This document shows positions 19,037-27,486 of a stretch of DNA of 64,000 nucleotides, piece after piece. The notes beneath the pieces are model-generated. The model was not told the DNA's origin, did no database searches, and saw nothing but the letters and a program-made list of their open reading frames with translations. Made by a program: the position numbers and the translations under genes. The first letter of the stretch is position 1. Every line of letters begins with the position of its first letter. Source of the stretch: Mesorhizobium opportunistum WSM2075 (GTDB lineage Bacteria; Pseudomonadota; Alphaproteobacteria; Rhizobiales; Rhizobiaceae); assembly GCF_000176035.2 (NCBI RefSeq), contig NC_015675.1, positions 310,001-374,000 on the forward strand, read 5' to 3'.

Positions 19037-19837
19037 ATGAAGACTGTTCTGAAGACATTCGCCGCGGCGCTGCTGCTCGGCGTCGCCGCCATGGGCGTCG
19101 CCAAGGCCGATCCGGTCAAGATCGGTGTCGCCGCCGAGCCCTATCCGCCCTTCACCTCGCCGGACGCCTCGGGCAAATGGGTCGGCTGGGAGATCGAGTT
19201 CATCGACGCCGTATGCGCCGAGGAGAAGCTCGACTGCGTCATCACGCCGGTCGCCTGGGACGGCATCATCCCGGCGCTGACCACCAAGAAGATCGACCTC
19301 ATCGTCTCTTCGATGTCGATCACCGCGGAGCGCGAGAAGACGATCGATTTCTCGGACAAGTATTACAACACGCCGACGGCGATCATCGGACCGAAGGACC
19401 AGAAATTCGGCTCCACGCCTGAAGACCTCAAGGGCAAGGTCGTCGGCGTCCAGGTGTCGACCGTGCATGCCGTCTACGCCAAGAAGCACTTCGGCGCCAC
19501 GGCTTCCGAGATCAAGGAGTACCAGACCCAGGACGAAGCCAACAACGATCTCGCCGCCGGCCGGCTGGACGCGGTGCAGGCCGATTCCATCGCGCTCGGC
19601 GAATTCCTCAAGTCGGACCAGGGCAAGGCCTGCTGTGACCTGAAGGGCATGGTGGCTCCGGACGACGAAGTGCTCGGACCGGGCGTCGGCGCCGGCGTGC
19701 GCAAGGAAGACACCGACCTGAAGGAAAAGATCAACGCCGGCATCAAGGCGATCCGCGCCAACGGCAAGTATGACGAGATCTCGAAGAAGTACTTCGATTT
19801 CGACATTTACGGCGGCGGCGGCGCGCAGTCGAACTGA
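19037..19837 (+). CDS. Periplasmic amino acid-binding protein (ArgT/HisJ-like)
   Basis: A 266-residue SBP_bac_3 protein with a signal peptide ending GVAKA before DPVKIG. Family motifs are AAEPYPPFTSPDASGKWVGW, EIEFIDAVCAEE, PVAWDGIIPALTTKKIDL and SMSITAEREKTIDFS. The mature domain ends in a glycine-rich YGGGGAQSN tail. The two cysteines at KACCDLKG are unusual for this family. ATG 19037 follows AACTGGGAGTTTGAA. The ligand is probably a basic amino acid, inferred from HisJ similarity and context. Confidence 0.92.
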   Translation: MKTVLKTFAAALLLGVAAMGVAKADPVKIGVAAEPYPPFTSPDASGKWVGWEIEFIDAVCAEEKLDCVITPVAWDGIIPALTTKKIDLIVSSMSITAEREKTIDFSDKYYNTPTAIIGPKDQKFGSTPEDLKGKVVGVQVSTVHAVYAKKHFGATASEIKEYQTQDEANNDLAAGRLDAVQADSIALGEFLKSDQGKACCDLKGMVAPDDEVLGPGVGAGVRKEDTDLKEKINAGIKAIRANGKYDEISKKYFDFDIYGGGGAQSN

Positions 19838-19962
19838 TTGGCAAGCCTGGCTTGTGACCGCGCGGCGCATCGTGCGCCGTGCGGGTTTCGCCTGAACCTG
19901 TCCACGCACGCTTTCGCTGACGAAAATGGCCAGCGGCTGACGCCAGCAATCCGGGGGCAAAG

Positions 19963-20712
19963 CTGATCGACGCATTTCTTTCGGCCTCGGCGGCCGGCAT
20001 CATCGAGCTTCTCTCGCCCAACCCACCAGGCTGGGGCGGAACGCTTCTGCTCGGACTTCTGCATTCGATCGAGATCGCGCTCGGGGCCACCTGCCTCGGC
20101 CTTTTGATCGGCACTGGCGGCGCCTTCGGCAAGCTTTATGGCGGGCCGGTGGTGCGTGATCTGCTGGCGGTTTACACCACCGTCGTGCGCGCGGTGCCCG
20201 AACTGGTGCTGATCCTACTGCTTTATTATGCCGGAACCGACCTGATCAACCAGGCGCTGACGGCAATGGGCTACCAGCGCGTCGACATCAGTGGCCTTGC
20301 CGCCGGCATCGCCGTGCTCGGCTTCGTCCAGGGCGCCTATTCGACGGAGGTGATACGCGGAGCGATCCTGGCTATTCCGCAGGGCCAGATCGAAGCCGCC
20401 CGTGCCTACGGAATGTCTCCCGGCCTGATGCTGCGGCGCATAACACTGCCGGCCATGCTGCCGTTTGCCATACCGGGCCTCGCCAACCTCTGGCTGATCG
20501 CCACCAAGGACACCGCCCTGCTGGCGGTCGTCGGGTTCTACGAACTGGCGCTGGCAACGCGGCAGGCCGCAGGCGTCACCAAAGCCTATTTCACCTTCTT
20601 TTTCGCCGCAGCCGTTCTCTACCTGCTGCTGTCGCTGATTTCCAATTTCCTTATCGGCCGCGTCGAGGCATGGTCGCGGCGCGGCATGCCTTCGCTCAAG
20701 GAAGCACGCTGA
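19963..20712 (+). CDS. Amino acid ABC transporter permease (HisQ-like), apparent CTG start
   Basis: This permease of about 249 residues has the EAA loop IEAARAYGMSPGLMLRRITL. The frame is open from a TGA about 45 bases upstream of the CTG at 19963, and has no ATG, GTG or TTG before TTG 20104, which lies inside the first transmembrane helix. The family N-terminus (LIDAFLSASAAGIIELLSPN) begins exactly at this CTG, preceded by CCGGGGGCAAAG. A CTG start is therefore the best reading; starting at 20104 would delete 47 residues including part of TM1 and the TLLLGLLHSIEIALGA segment. It overlaps the next permease by one base. Confidence 0.85.
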   Translation: MIDAFLSASAAGIIELLSPNPPGWGGTLLLGLLHSIEIALGATCLGLLIGTGGAFGKLYGGPVVRDLLAVYTTVVRAVPELVLILLLYYAGTDLINQALTAMGYQRVDISGLAAGIAVLGFVQGAYSTEVIRGAILAIPQGQIEAARAYGMSPGLMLRRITLPAMLPFAIPGLANLWLIATKDTALLAVVGFYELALATRQAAGVTKAYFTFFFAAAVLYLLLSLISNFLIGRVEAWSRRGMPSLKEAR

Positions 20713-21521
20713 TGGCGAACGAAGCGGCCGTCATCAACGTTGTCGCGCGAACGTCGCTATGGCTGCAGCCGCACCGCATCGTGCTGATCCTGGTCGCGCT
20801 GGGGCTGGTTCTGGGTGCCATATTCTTCATGCGCTGGGACTGGCTGCCGCAGTATTACGAGATGGGCCTGCTCGGCATCTGGCGTTCACTATGGATCCTG
20901 GCCGTTACCTGCGTGCTCGGCTTCCTGCTCGCCGTGCCGCTCGGGCTGGCGCAGGCCACCGGCTCGTTCTGGTTCGCGGCACTCGCCAAGGCCTTCTGTA
21001 CGGTGATCCGGGGAACGCCGCTGCTGATCCAGCTGTGGCTGCTCTATTACGGCCTCGGTTCGCTGTTTCCGCAATATCCGTGGATCCGCGAATCCTGGAT
21101 GTGGCCGTATCTGCGGCAAGCCTGGCCTTATGGCGTGCTGGCGCTGACCCTGTCGTTCGCCGGTTACGAGGGCGAGGTGATGCGCGGTGCCTTTGCCGGC
21201 GTACCCAAGGGACAATTGGAGGCGGCTCGCGCCTTTGGCATGAGCCGCTGGAAAATCTTTCGGCGCATCTGGCTGCCGCAGGCCTTCTACAGGGCGCTGC
21301 CGACACTGACCGGCGAGACCGTGCTGCAATTGAAATCGACGCCGCTGGTGGCGACGATCAGCGTCATCGATATCTTCGCCGTTTCGTCCAAAGTGCGGCA
21401 GGACACCTATCTCACCTACGAACCCTTGCTGCTGCTGGCGCTGATCTACATGACGATCACCGGCATCCTGGTGTTCGCCTTCGGCAGGATAGAGGCGCGC
21501 ATCCCGAACAAGATCGGCTAG
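20712..21521 (+). CDS. Amino acid ABC transporter permease (HisM-like)
   Basis: 269-residue inner-membrane permease with the EAA motif LEAARAFGMSRWKIFRRIWL, preceded by YEGEVMRGAFAGVPKGQ. The ATG overlaps the previous stop as TGATG. Its TAG stop at 21519-21521 lies within the terminal CTAGAGC of dispersed repeat copy A. It pairs with the upstream HisQ-like permease. Confidence 0.93.
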   Translation: MANEAAVINVVARTSLWLQPHRIVLILVALGLVLGAIFFMRWDWLPQYYEMGLLGIWRSLWILAVTCVLGFLLAVPLGLAQATGSFWFAALAKAFCTVIRGTPLLIQLWLLYYGLGSLFPQYPWIRESWMWPYLRQAWPYGVLALTLSFAGYEGEVMRGAFAGVPKGQLEAARAFGMSRWKIFRRIWLPQAFYRALPTLTGETVLQLKSTPLVATISVIDIFAVSSKVRQDTYLTYEPLLLLALIYMTITGILVFAFGRIEARIPNKIG

Positions 21522-21646
21522 AGCATTTCACCGTTTCACGGAAACGGCGAACCGCTCTATCTCTTTGTTTTTACGCAATTCCCAAGGGAAAGCGCTACGC
21601 GCTTTTCCCGGGAAAACCGTGTCACACTTTTCCTGGAATTGCTCTC
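21518..21646. repeat. Dispersed intergenic repeat, copy A (long form)
   Basis: This element starts CTAGAGCATTTCACCG and ends GGAATTGCTCT, so its ends are inverted. It includes ACGCAATTCC and TTTTCCTGGAATTGC. The first about 60 bases and last about 35 bases are nearly identical to copy B at 24579. Copy A carries an extra internal hairpin (aagggaaagcgctacgcg region) that copy B lacks. Confidence 0.85.
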
Positions 21647-21650
21647 GTGA

Positions 21651-21718
21651 GGAGTGAGTAGCGAATAGTGAGTGGAAGCGGCTCGCCGCATCCTCTATTC
21701 ACTACCCACCACTCCCTA
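21651..21718. repeat. Imperfect inverted repeat
   Basis: Just after repeat copy A, a segment reading GGAGTGAGTAGCGAATAG is the imperfect complement of CTATTCACTACCCACCACTCC about 35 bases later. The loop is GC-rich. It lies directly upstream of the Ldh2-family gene's ribosome binding site. It may be a second repeat family or an mRNA hairpin. Confidence 0.55.
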
Positions 21719-21738
21719 CCCACTTGAAGGCAGCTACG

Positions 21739-22740
21739 ATGCAACTCAGTCTCGACCAGGCAAGAGGACTGTGCCGGATGGCGGCACTCGGCGCCGGCGC
21801 CAATGAAGAAGCGGCGCAATCGCTCACCGCCTCGATCATATCGGCCGAGGCAGAAGGGCTTTCGAGCGTGGGGCTCACGCATTTCATCGATTATCTCGAA
21901 GCGCTCGAGGCCGGCCGCATCGACGGCAACGCCGATCCGGTGATCACAAGGCCGGCGCTGGCGGTCTATCTCTCCGACGCGCGCGGCGGGCTGGCGCATA
22001 CCGGCTTCGACCGCACCATCGACGACCTCGCCAAGGCGGCAAGGCTGTTCGGCGTCGCCATCTTCTCGCAGAAGAATGCCTATACATGCGGCGCGCTCGG
22101 CTACTTCACCGGCCGGCTGGCGGCGCAAGGGCTGGTGTCGTTCGCCGCCACCAATGGCCCGGCCGTTCTGGCTGGTTCCGGCTCGGTCAAGCCGGTCTAT
22201 TGCACCAACCCGATGTCGTTCGCCGCCCCTGCCGCCGACGGCGCGCCGCTGGTCATCGACCAGTCGTCGAGCGCCACCGCTTTCGTCAACATCCGCAAGG
22301 CGGCCGAGGACGGCAAGAAAATTCCCGAAGGCTGGGCGCTGGACGAGAGCGGCAACCCGACCACCGATCCGGCGGCCGCCATGAAGGGCGCCATGCTTGC
22401 CTTCGGCGGCCAGCGCGGCGCCAACATCGCGCTGATGGTCGAAGTGCTGGCAGCCGGCCTGTCGGGCGCCAACTGGTCGCTCGACGCGCCATGGTTCAGC
22501 GGCGGCCCGGACAGCCCCGGAACCGGCCTGTTCGTGCTTGCCGTCGAACCCAAGCTGCTCGATCCGGATTTCGAGCAGCGCATGAAGGACCAGCTCGACC
22601 GGCTGCGCCGCCGCTACGGCGTCCATGTGCCGGGGCGCGCCCGGGCAGAGGCAGCCGAGAAGGCGCAGGCACGCGGCATCACCGCGCCGAAGGCGGTCGT
22701 GCAGCGCATTTCCGAATTCGCCGAGCGCTATTCAACCTGA
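21739..22740 (+). CDS. Ldh2 / malate-L-lactate dehydrogenase family oxidoreductase
   Basis: 333-residue NAD(P)H-dependent enzyme of the Ldh_2 fold, which includes delta1-piperideine-2-carboxylate/delta1-pyrroline-2-carboxylate reductase, ureidoglycolate dehydrogenase and malate dehydrogenase. Recognisable segments are GLSSVGLTHFIDYLEALEAG, catalytic-region AYTCGALGYFTGRLAAQGLV, TNPMSFAAPA and QRGANIALMVEVLAAGLSGA. The ATG follows GAAGGCAGCTACG. It is the last gene of the transporter arm. A reductase of a cyclic imino acid derived from a basic 2-oxo acid would fit the locus, but this is inference. Confidence 0.82.
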   Translation: MQLSLDQARGLCRMAALGAGANEEAAQSLTASIISAEAEGLSSVGLTHFIDYLEALEAGRIDGNADPVITRPALAVYLSDARGGLAHTGFDRTIDDLAKAARLFGVAIFSQKNAYTCGALGYFTGRLAAQGLVSFAATNGPAVLAGSGSVKPVYCTNPMSFAAPAADGAPLVIDQSSSATAFVNIRKAAEDGKKIPEGWALDESGNPTTDPAAAMKGAMLAFGGQRGANIALMVEVLAAGLSGANWSLDAPWFSGGPDSPGTGLFVLAVEPKLLDPDFEQRMKDQLDRLRRRYGVHVPGRARAEAAEKAQARGITAPKAVVQRISEFAERYST

Positions 22741-22982
22741 ATAGTCCATTATTTCAGACAGTTACCTGAAGACTGCCGGCGCAGGGCGCGGCGCGGTGCG
22801 TTTTTTTCTGCGCGCCGCTGAACCTTTTTGCGCTTTGCAAACACCCAGCTTTGTCCAGGGCAAGGCGAGCTTGCCCGATCCACGCCGGGGGAAACAGCAA
22901 ACCGAAAGCGAAAGCCTGCTTCACGCGGAGGATGTCCCTTTGCGCCTCGGAAAACCCAACCGGAATCAAAAGGAAAATTGCC

Positions 22983-23264
22983 ATGACCAACACCAAGATA
23001 ACCATGCTCACCGCGGTCCTTCTTCTCGGCTCGTTCATGGGCGCCACCCAGGCAGCCACGTTGAAGGCCGCTCCGGTGAAACCGTCCACGCCCGGCGTCA
23101 TCACCGCCCCGAGCGGCGGCGCCACCGAGGACCATTACTGCAAGAACGGCCACGCCAAATTCGCCAATTGCAGCGCCGATTTCGTCGCGGCCTGCAAGAA
23201 GGTCGGTGGCACCATGTCGGATGTTCAGGGCTGGGGTGGGCGTACTTGCTTCACGCCCTCCTGA
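22983..23264 (+). CDS. Small secreted cysteine-containing protein
   Basis: 93 residues: a signal peptide (MTNTKITMLTAVLLLGSFMG then ATQAA) and a mature domain of about 68 residues with four cysteines (HYCKNGHAK, NCSADFVAACKKVGG, RTCFTPS). Two disulfides in the periplasm are likely. The ATG follows AAAAGGAAAATTGCC. A hairpin terminator lies 57 bases after the stop. I do not recognise a characterised family. Confidence 0.75.
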   Translation: MTNTKITMLTAVLLLGSFMGATQAATLKAAPVKPSTPGVITAPSGGATEDHYCKNGHAKFANCSADFVAACKKVGGTMSDVQGWGGRTCFTPS

Positions 23265-23320
23265 TACCGTCTCAGGTCAGGCCGCTTCGTCGGCCCCCTG
23301 GCTTCGCATGGATGTCATCC

Positions 23321-23348
23321 AGAAAACCCCGCTTCGGCGGGGTTTTCT
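23321..23348. terminator. Hairpin terminator with UUCG tetraloop
   Basis: The 12-bp perfect stem agaaaaccccgc / gcggggttttct at 23321-23332 and 23337-23348 closes a TTCG loop. The T-rich 3' arm makes it a terminator for the small secreted protein gene. Symmetry allows activity on both strands. Confidence 0.8.
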
Positions 23349-23394
23349 GCGTCGACGCCCGCATCGGCAAGGCGTTCTGAGGTGTTTTTGTCCC

Positions 23395-23443
23395 GACGCA
23401 ATTCCCAAGGAAGAACCGCCTTGCACTTTTCCTGGAATTGCTC
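23395..23443. repeat. Dispersed intergenic repeat, copy C (core only)
   Basis: Contains ACGCAATTCCCAAGG and CACTTTTCCTGGAATTGCTC, matching the 3' halves of copies A and B, with arms GCAATTCC (23398) and GGAATTGC (23434). The 5' half is absent. Confidence 0.8.
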
Positions 23444-23548
23444 GGAGACAAGGGGGACAGCGACGTCGCGTCACCCTTTGCCTTTGGCGCAAAACGGACT
23501 ATGAAACGGCTTCAGCCAAGCCATCTGGAACGTGCGCCGGAGCCCGCC

Positions 23549-24526
23549 ATGACCGAAATCTTGCAGACCCCGAAGCTCGTCGTCGTCTTTGGCGGGTCCG
23601 GCTTTGTCGGCCGCCATGTCGTGCGCGCGCTGGCCAAGCGCGGCTATCGCATCCGGGTCGCCTGCCGGCGGCCTGACCTTGCAGGCCATTTGCAGCCGCT
23701 CGGCAATGTCGGGCAGATCCAGCCGGTACAGGCCAATGTGCGGGTGCGCTGGTCGGTCGACCGCGCCGTCCAAGGCGCCGACCATGTCATCAACCTGGTC
23801 GCCGTCCTGCATGAGAGCGGCCGGCAGAAGTTCTCCGCCGTGCACGAGTTCGGCGCCCGCGCGGTCGCCGAGGCGGCGCGCTCCGTCGGCGCCGGCCTCA
23901 CCCATATTTCAGCGCTCGGCGCCGATCTGGGCTCTGGCTCGGACTACGCACGCACCAAGGCGCTTGGCGAACAGGCCGTCCTGGAGACGATCAAGGATGC
24001 GGTGATCTTCCGGCCGTCGATCAATTTCGGGCCTGAGGATTCCTTCTTCAACCGCTTCGCCAACATGGCGCGCTATTCACCGGTGCTGCCGCTGATCGGC
24101 GGCGGTCACAACAAGCTCCAGCCGGTCTATGTCGGCGATGTCGCCGAGGCGGTGGCGCGCTCGGTCGAGGGCAAGGTCGATGGCGGCCAGATCTACGAGC
24201 TTGGCGGTCCCAAGGTGCTCACCTTCAGGGAATGCATGGAAGAGCTGCTCGAGGTGATCGAGCGCAAACGCCTGCTGGTGCCGGTGCCGTGGTGGGTGGC
24301 CAACATCCAGGCCTCTATCCTCGGACTGTTGCCCAATCCGCTGCTGACCAAGGACCAGGTGATGCAGCTGCGCGAGCACAACATCGTTTCCGACGCGGCA
24401 ACCAAGGCCAACCGGACACTCACCGGGCTGGGCATCCAGCCGCAATCGATCGCGACGGTCCTGCCCAGCTACCTCTGGCGCTTTCGCGCCGCCGGTCAAT
24501 TCCAGCAGCGCAAGCCCGCGGCATAA
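23549..24526 (+). CDS. Complex I NDUFA9-like NAD(P)-binding protein
   Basis: 325-residue atypical SDR with the dinucleotide loop VVVFGGSGFVGRHVVRAL, VACRRPDLAGHL, NLVAVLHESGRQKF and FRPSINFGPEDSFFNRFA. This matches the alphaproteobacterial homologues of the mitochondrial NDUFA9 accessory subunit of complex I. The characteristic Tyr-x-x-x-Lys is present as YARTKALGE. ATG 23549 follows GCCGGAGCCCGCC. No nuo genes are nearby, so any complex I role comes from family knowledge. Confidence 0.88.
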   Translation: MTEILQTPKLVVVFGGSGFVGRHVVRALAKRGYRIRVACRRPDLAGHLQPLGNVGQIQPVQANVRVRWSVDRAVQGADHVINLVAVLHESGRQKFSAVHEFGARAVAEAARSVGAGLTHISALGADLGSGSDYARTKALGEQAVLETIKDAVIFRPSINFGPEDSFFNRFANMARYSPVLPLIGGGHNKLQPVYVGDVAEAVARSVEGKVDGGQIYELGGPKVLTFRECMEELLEVIERKRLLVPVPWWVANIQASILGLLPNPLLTKDQVMQLREHNIVSDAATKANRTLTGLGIQPQSIATVLPSYLWRFRAAGQFQQRKPAA

Positions 24527-24578
24527 ACTGCCGCAACCGTCCAAAGGTCAGGCCGGCATCACCTGACTATCGGCCCGC

Positions 24579-24684
24579 CTAGAGCATTTCACCGTTTCAC
24601 GGAAACGGCGAACCGCTCTATCTCTTTGTTTTTACGCAATTCCGGACGGAAAACCGTGTCACACTTTTCCTGGAATTGCTCTAG
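24579..24684. repeat. Dispersed intergenic repeat, copy B
   Basis: Complete 106-base copy with terminal inverted repeats CTAGAGCATTTC and GGAATTGCTCTAG. Its right terminal CTAG supplies the TAG stop of the minus-strand P450 gene. It is nearly identical to copy A except that the internal lysed hairpin is replaced by a short ggacgg segment. Confidence 0.88.
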
Positions 24685-26048
24685 CGAGGTGTGACCTGCA
24701 TGGGTAAACCACCATGCGGCTGCGTGGTCAGTTTCTGCACCGGCCAGGGCTTCGTTTCAGCGGTCACATCGAAGCGGAAGCGCGATAGCAGGATGGCGAG
24801 CGCGATGATCGCCTCCTGCATGGCGAAGCTGGCGCCGATGCAGACGCGCGGCCCCGCGCCGAACGGCAGATACTGGAAGCGGTCGATCTTTTCGCGGTTT
24901 CCCGGGTGAAAGCGCTCCGGCAGGAAGGCATCGGGCCTGTCCCAAAGCTTCCGGTGGCGATGAACGACCCATGGCATGACCAGCACGGCCGCGTGCTTGG
25001 GGATGTAAAGATCCTTCCACATCTCCGGCACGATCGGTTCGCGGTTGATCGACGGCGCCGGCGGGTAGAGCCTGAGCGCCTCCTCGAAGGCGGCGCGCGT
25101 CAACGGCATGGCGTCCAGCCACTTCGTCGGATCGGCTTCGCGCGCCAACACCTGGTCGATCTCCTGTTCGACCCTGTTGCGCTCCCATGGCGATTCGGCC
25201 AGGCAATAAAGCGTCCAGCCGAGTGCGCGCGCCGTGGTCTCATGGCCGGCGCCAATGAAGGTGATGATGTTGTCCTCGACCTCGGCCCGGGTCAGCCCCT
25301 CTGGCCCCTCGGCCTTGAGCAGGAGCGTCAGGAAATCCTGCGGCACGGCATCGGGATCGCGCCTGACCTTCTCTTCGCGCATCTTGACCGTGTCGGTGAC
25401 GATCTTGCGGAAATAGGCCATGGTCTTGCGCCCGCGGATGCGGGTGAGCCGCGGCAGCCAGTCGGGCGCGCGCAACAGGTCGAGCGGATCGACACGGCCC
25501 ATGGTCTCGAACAGACGATCGATCTCATTGGCGAAACTGCCCTGCTCGCCAGCGATCTCGCCGGAAAACAGCGTCTCGGCCAGGATGTCGTAGGTGAGCA
25601 GCGTCATGTCATGGGCGATATCGGACATGCCGCCCGCCTCGTAGCGGGTGGCGAACTCGCGCGTGCGCTTCAGCATCGGCTGGGCGAAGCCGAAAATGTG
25701 GCGCGGGGTGAACACCGGCGCCATCGCCTTGCGCGACCGCTTCCAGACCTCGCCCTCGGCGGTCAGCAGGCCGTCGCGCAGGATCGGTCGCAGGATCTTC
25801 TGGCGCACCGTCGCCATTTTGTAGTTCTTGGCATTGTCGACCAGCACATGGCGGATAAGGCCGGGGTCGTTGGCGATGACCAGCGGCCCGCCGGCGCCGT
25901 TGGCCGAAATCCAGGGTTCGTTGTAGGTCGGCTCACCCCACAGTTCGAGCGGGTTGCGGTAGACGATGCGGATCATCTCCAGCGTCGAAGGCGGCGATGT
26001 GCGCGGCTTCGGCGCGGGCGGTACGAATGGGGCGGGCTGCGTGTCCAT
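24681..26048 (-). CDS. Cytochrome P450
   Basis: 455-residue soluble P450. The I-helix is FIGAGHETTARALGW, the K-helix ExxR is EEALRLYPP, the PERF-like segment is FLPERFHPGN, and the heme loop YLPFGAGPRVCIGASFA carries the thiolate Cys. The N-terminus has a proline-rich stretch and no membrane anchor. The closest named groups by motif are CYP102/CYP4-like bacterial families, so fatty acids or terpenes are possible substrates. No ferredoxin or reductase gene is adjacent. Its stop codon lies in the end of repeat copy B. Confidence 0.93.
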   Translation of the reverse strand: MDTQPAPFVPPAPKPRTSPPSTLEMIRIVYRNPLELWGEPTYNEPWISANGAGGPLVIANDPGLIRHVLVDNAKNYKMATVRQKILRPILRDGLLTAEGEVWKRSRKAMAPVFTPRHIFGFAQPMLKRTREFATRYEAGGMSDIAHDMTLLTYDILAETLFSGEIAGEQGSFANEIDRLFETMGRVDPLDLLRAPDWLPRLTRIRGRKTMAYFRKIVTDTVKMREEKVRRDPDAVPQDFLTLLLKAEGPEGLTRAEVEDNIITFIGAGHETTARALGWTLYCLAESPWERNRVEQEIDQVLAREADPTKWLDAMPLTRAAFEEALRLYPPAPSINREPIVPEMWKDLYIPKHAAVLVMPWVVHRHRKLWDRPDAFLPERFHPGNREKIDRFQYLPFGAGPRVCIGASFAMQEAIIALAILLSRFRFDVTAETKPWPVQKLTTQPHGGLPMQVTPR

Positions 26049-26454
26049 GAAGTGCTCCGCTGTTCGCCCTCAATGTAGTGACTGGCGATGCGGGCGTCCA
26101 TGTGGCCGAACGGCAGGACGAACCAGGCCAGCGCGAGACGCGAAAGCAGACGGGTCGTCTAATCGCTCGACCGTCAAGGGGGTGAGTGCAAGGCCGTCGT
26201 CCTTTCTGTCGATTCTCGTTCGTCCGAATGCCGGGTACAGGGTCGTCTACGCGGTCGACGCGATGATCGCCGCAGGATGAGTTTCGCAGGTGAGATCTTC
26301 CTATGTTCGTTGCGCAATCTGCTTACCGAGGCAGTTGCTTCCCGCTTCGCGGAATGATCTCAGCCACGTCCCGGCAGGGACAGCTTGATGCGTCTGTAAG
26401 AACGCTGTTGGTGGAATGGTATGGCGGAATCGTCGCAGGCGAGCGACCGAGGTA
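26049..26454. other. 406-base region without a recognisable gene
   Basis: This stretch lies between the P450 start and the stop of the IS110 transposase. I see no conserved coding frame, tRNA or strong hairpin. It should contain the P450 promoter (minus strand) and one end of the IS110-family element, but the IS boundary is not visible because this family lacks terminal inverted repeats. Confidence 0.5.
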
Positions 26455-27486
26455 TCAGACAGCGGCTTGCGTTCCTCCGTGCGGATCAAACAGCTCGCCC
26501 GTCCGAAGCATCGCATGCATGATCACCGCCAGCTTGCGCGCCAACGCTACGGCCGCTCGCTTGAAGCCGATCCGATCTTTCAGCTCCAACGCCCAGGTTC
26601 GCAGGCTGCTGGTATCCGTCGACCGGTTCAGGATAACCGCGGCCGCCTCATATAGCAGTCCGCGCAACTGATTGTCGCCACGGCGCGAGATATGACCATC
26701 ATTATCGACCTCGCCGGACTGGTAGCGCCTCGGGGTCAGGCCTACCCATGCGCCCACGGCGCGCGAGTTCCTGAAGTTGGCCGGATCCTCCACCGCTGCG
26801 GCAAAGGCAGTGGCTGTGACGGTGCCTACACCGGGCACTGACATGAGCAGACGGCAGTGCTGGTCCTCACGCGCCGTCGCGGCCAGCTGCTTGCTCAGCT
26901 CTGCGATTTGGTATCGGATACCACTCCATGCCTGAAGCATTGGCACAACAATGCGCGCCAGCTTTTCTTCACCCTGCAGAAGGTCGCGAACGTTGCGTTC
27001 GAACACGCTTCCGGCGCCCTTGGGCACGACAAGGCCGAACGTCTTCATCAACCCACGGATTTGATTGGATATCTGCAAACGCATCTTAAGAAGTTGGCGC
27101 CGTGCGGTGATCAGCGTGCGGATCAGCATGCTGTCGAAACCTTTGACCCGGACCTCTCGGTAGAAGCCGACCTCGGCCAGATGTGCCAGGCCATCGGCAT
27201 CGTTCGCATCGGTCTTGTTCGCGGCCATGTCGAGCGCGGCTTTGGCATGCCGCGCGTCGATGCAGATCACCGGCAGGCCCTCTGCCGTCAACGCATGGTA
27301 GAACCACACCGACAGCGGCCCCGTTTCGAACACGACCCGCCGGACATGCGGTGCGCGCTTGCGGATCACCGCCGCAAGCAGTTGCGGATCGGACGCGCAC
27401 TTGCCCCGCCAAATCCTCTTACCGTTCTGCCGGATCGATATTGCCGTCTCTTTCATGGATACGTCGAGACCGATATAGTGTTCCAT
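26455..27486 (-). CDS. IS110-family transposase (DEDD recombinase)
   Basis: 343 residues, full length and uninterrupted. The N-terminal RuvC-like DEDD domain has D8 in MEHYIGLDVSMKE, E in VVFETGPLS, and DARHAK and NKTDANDAD acidic residues. The C-terminal Transposase_20 domain has PGVGTVTATAFAAAV and the LTPRRYQSGEVDNDG region containing the serine proposed to be the nucleophile in this family. The element appears intact and potentially active. Neighbouring P450 and FMN reductase genes are complete. Confidence 0.95.
   Translation of the reverse strand: MEHYIGLDVSMKETAISIRQNGKRIWRGKCASDPQLLAAVIRKRAPHVRRVVFETGPLSVWFYHALTAEGLPVICIDARHAKAALDMAANKTDANDADGLAHLAEVGFYREVRVKGFDSMLIRTLITARRQLLKMRLQISNQIRGLMKTFGLVVPKGAGSVFERNVRDLLQGEEKLARIVVPMLQAWSGIRYQIAELSKQLAATAREDQHCRLLMSVPGVGTVTATAFAAAVEDPANFRNSRAVGAWVGLTPRRYQSGEVDNDGHISRRGDNQLRGLLYEAAAVILNRSTDTSSLRTWALELKDRIGFKRAAVALARKLAVIMHAMLRTGELFDPHGGTQAAV

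Noticed and set aside
22796..23380. 194-codon frame overlapping the small secreted protein
   Set aside because: Lacks a signal, domain or ribosome binding site; the other frame has a signal peptide and an AAGGA site.
21518..24684. Composite transposon between repeat copies A and B
   Set aside because: The copies are about 100 bases with no transposase and lie in a pattern shared with copies C and D, so they are independent intergenic repeats.
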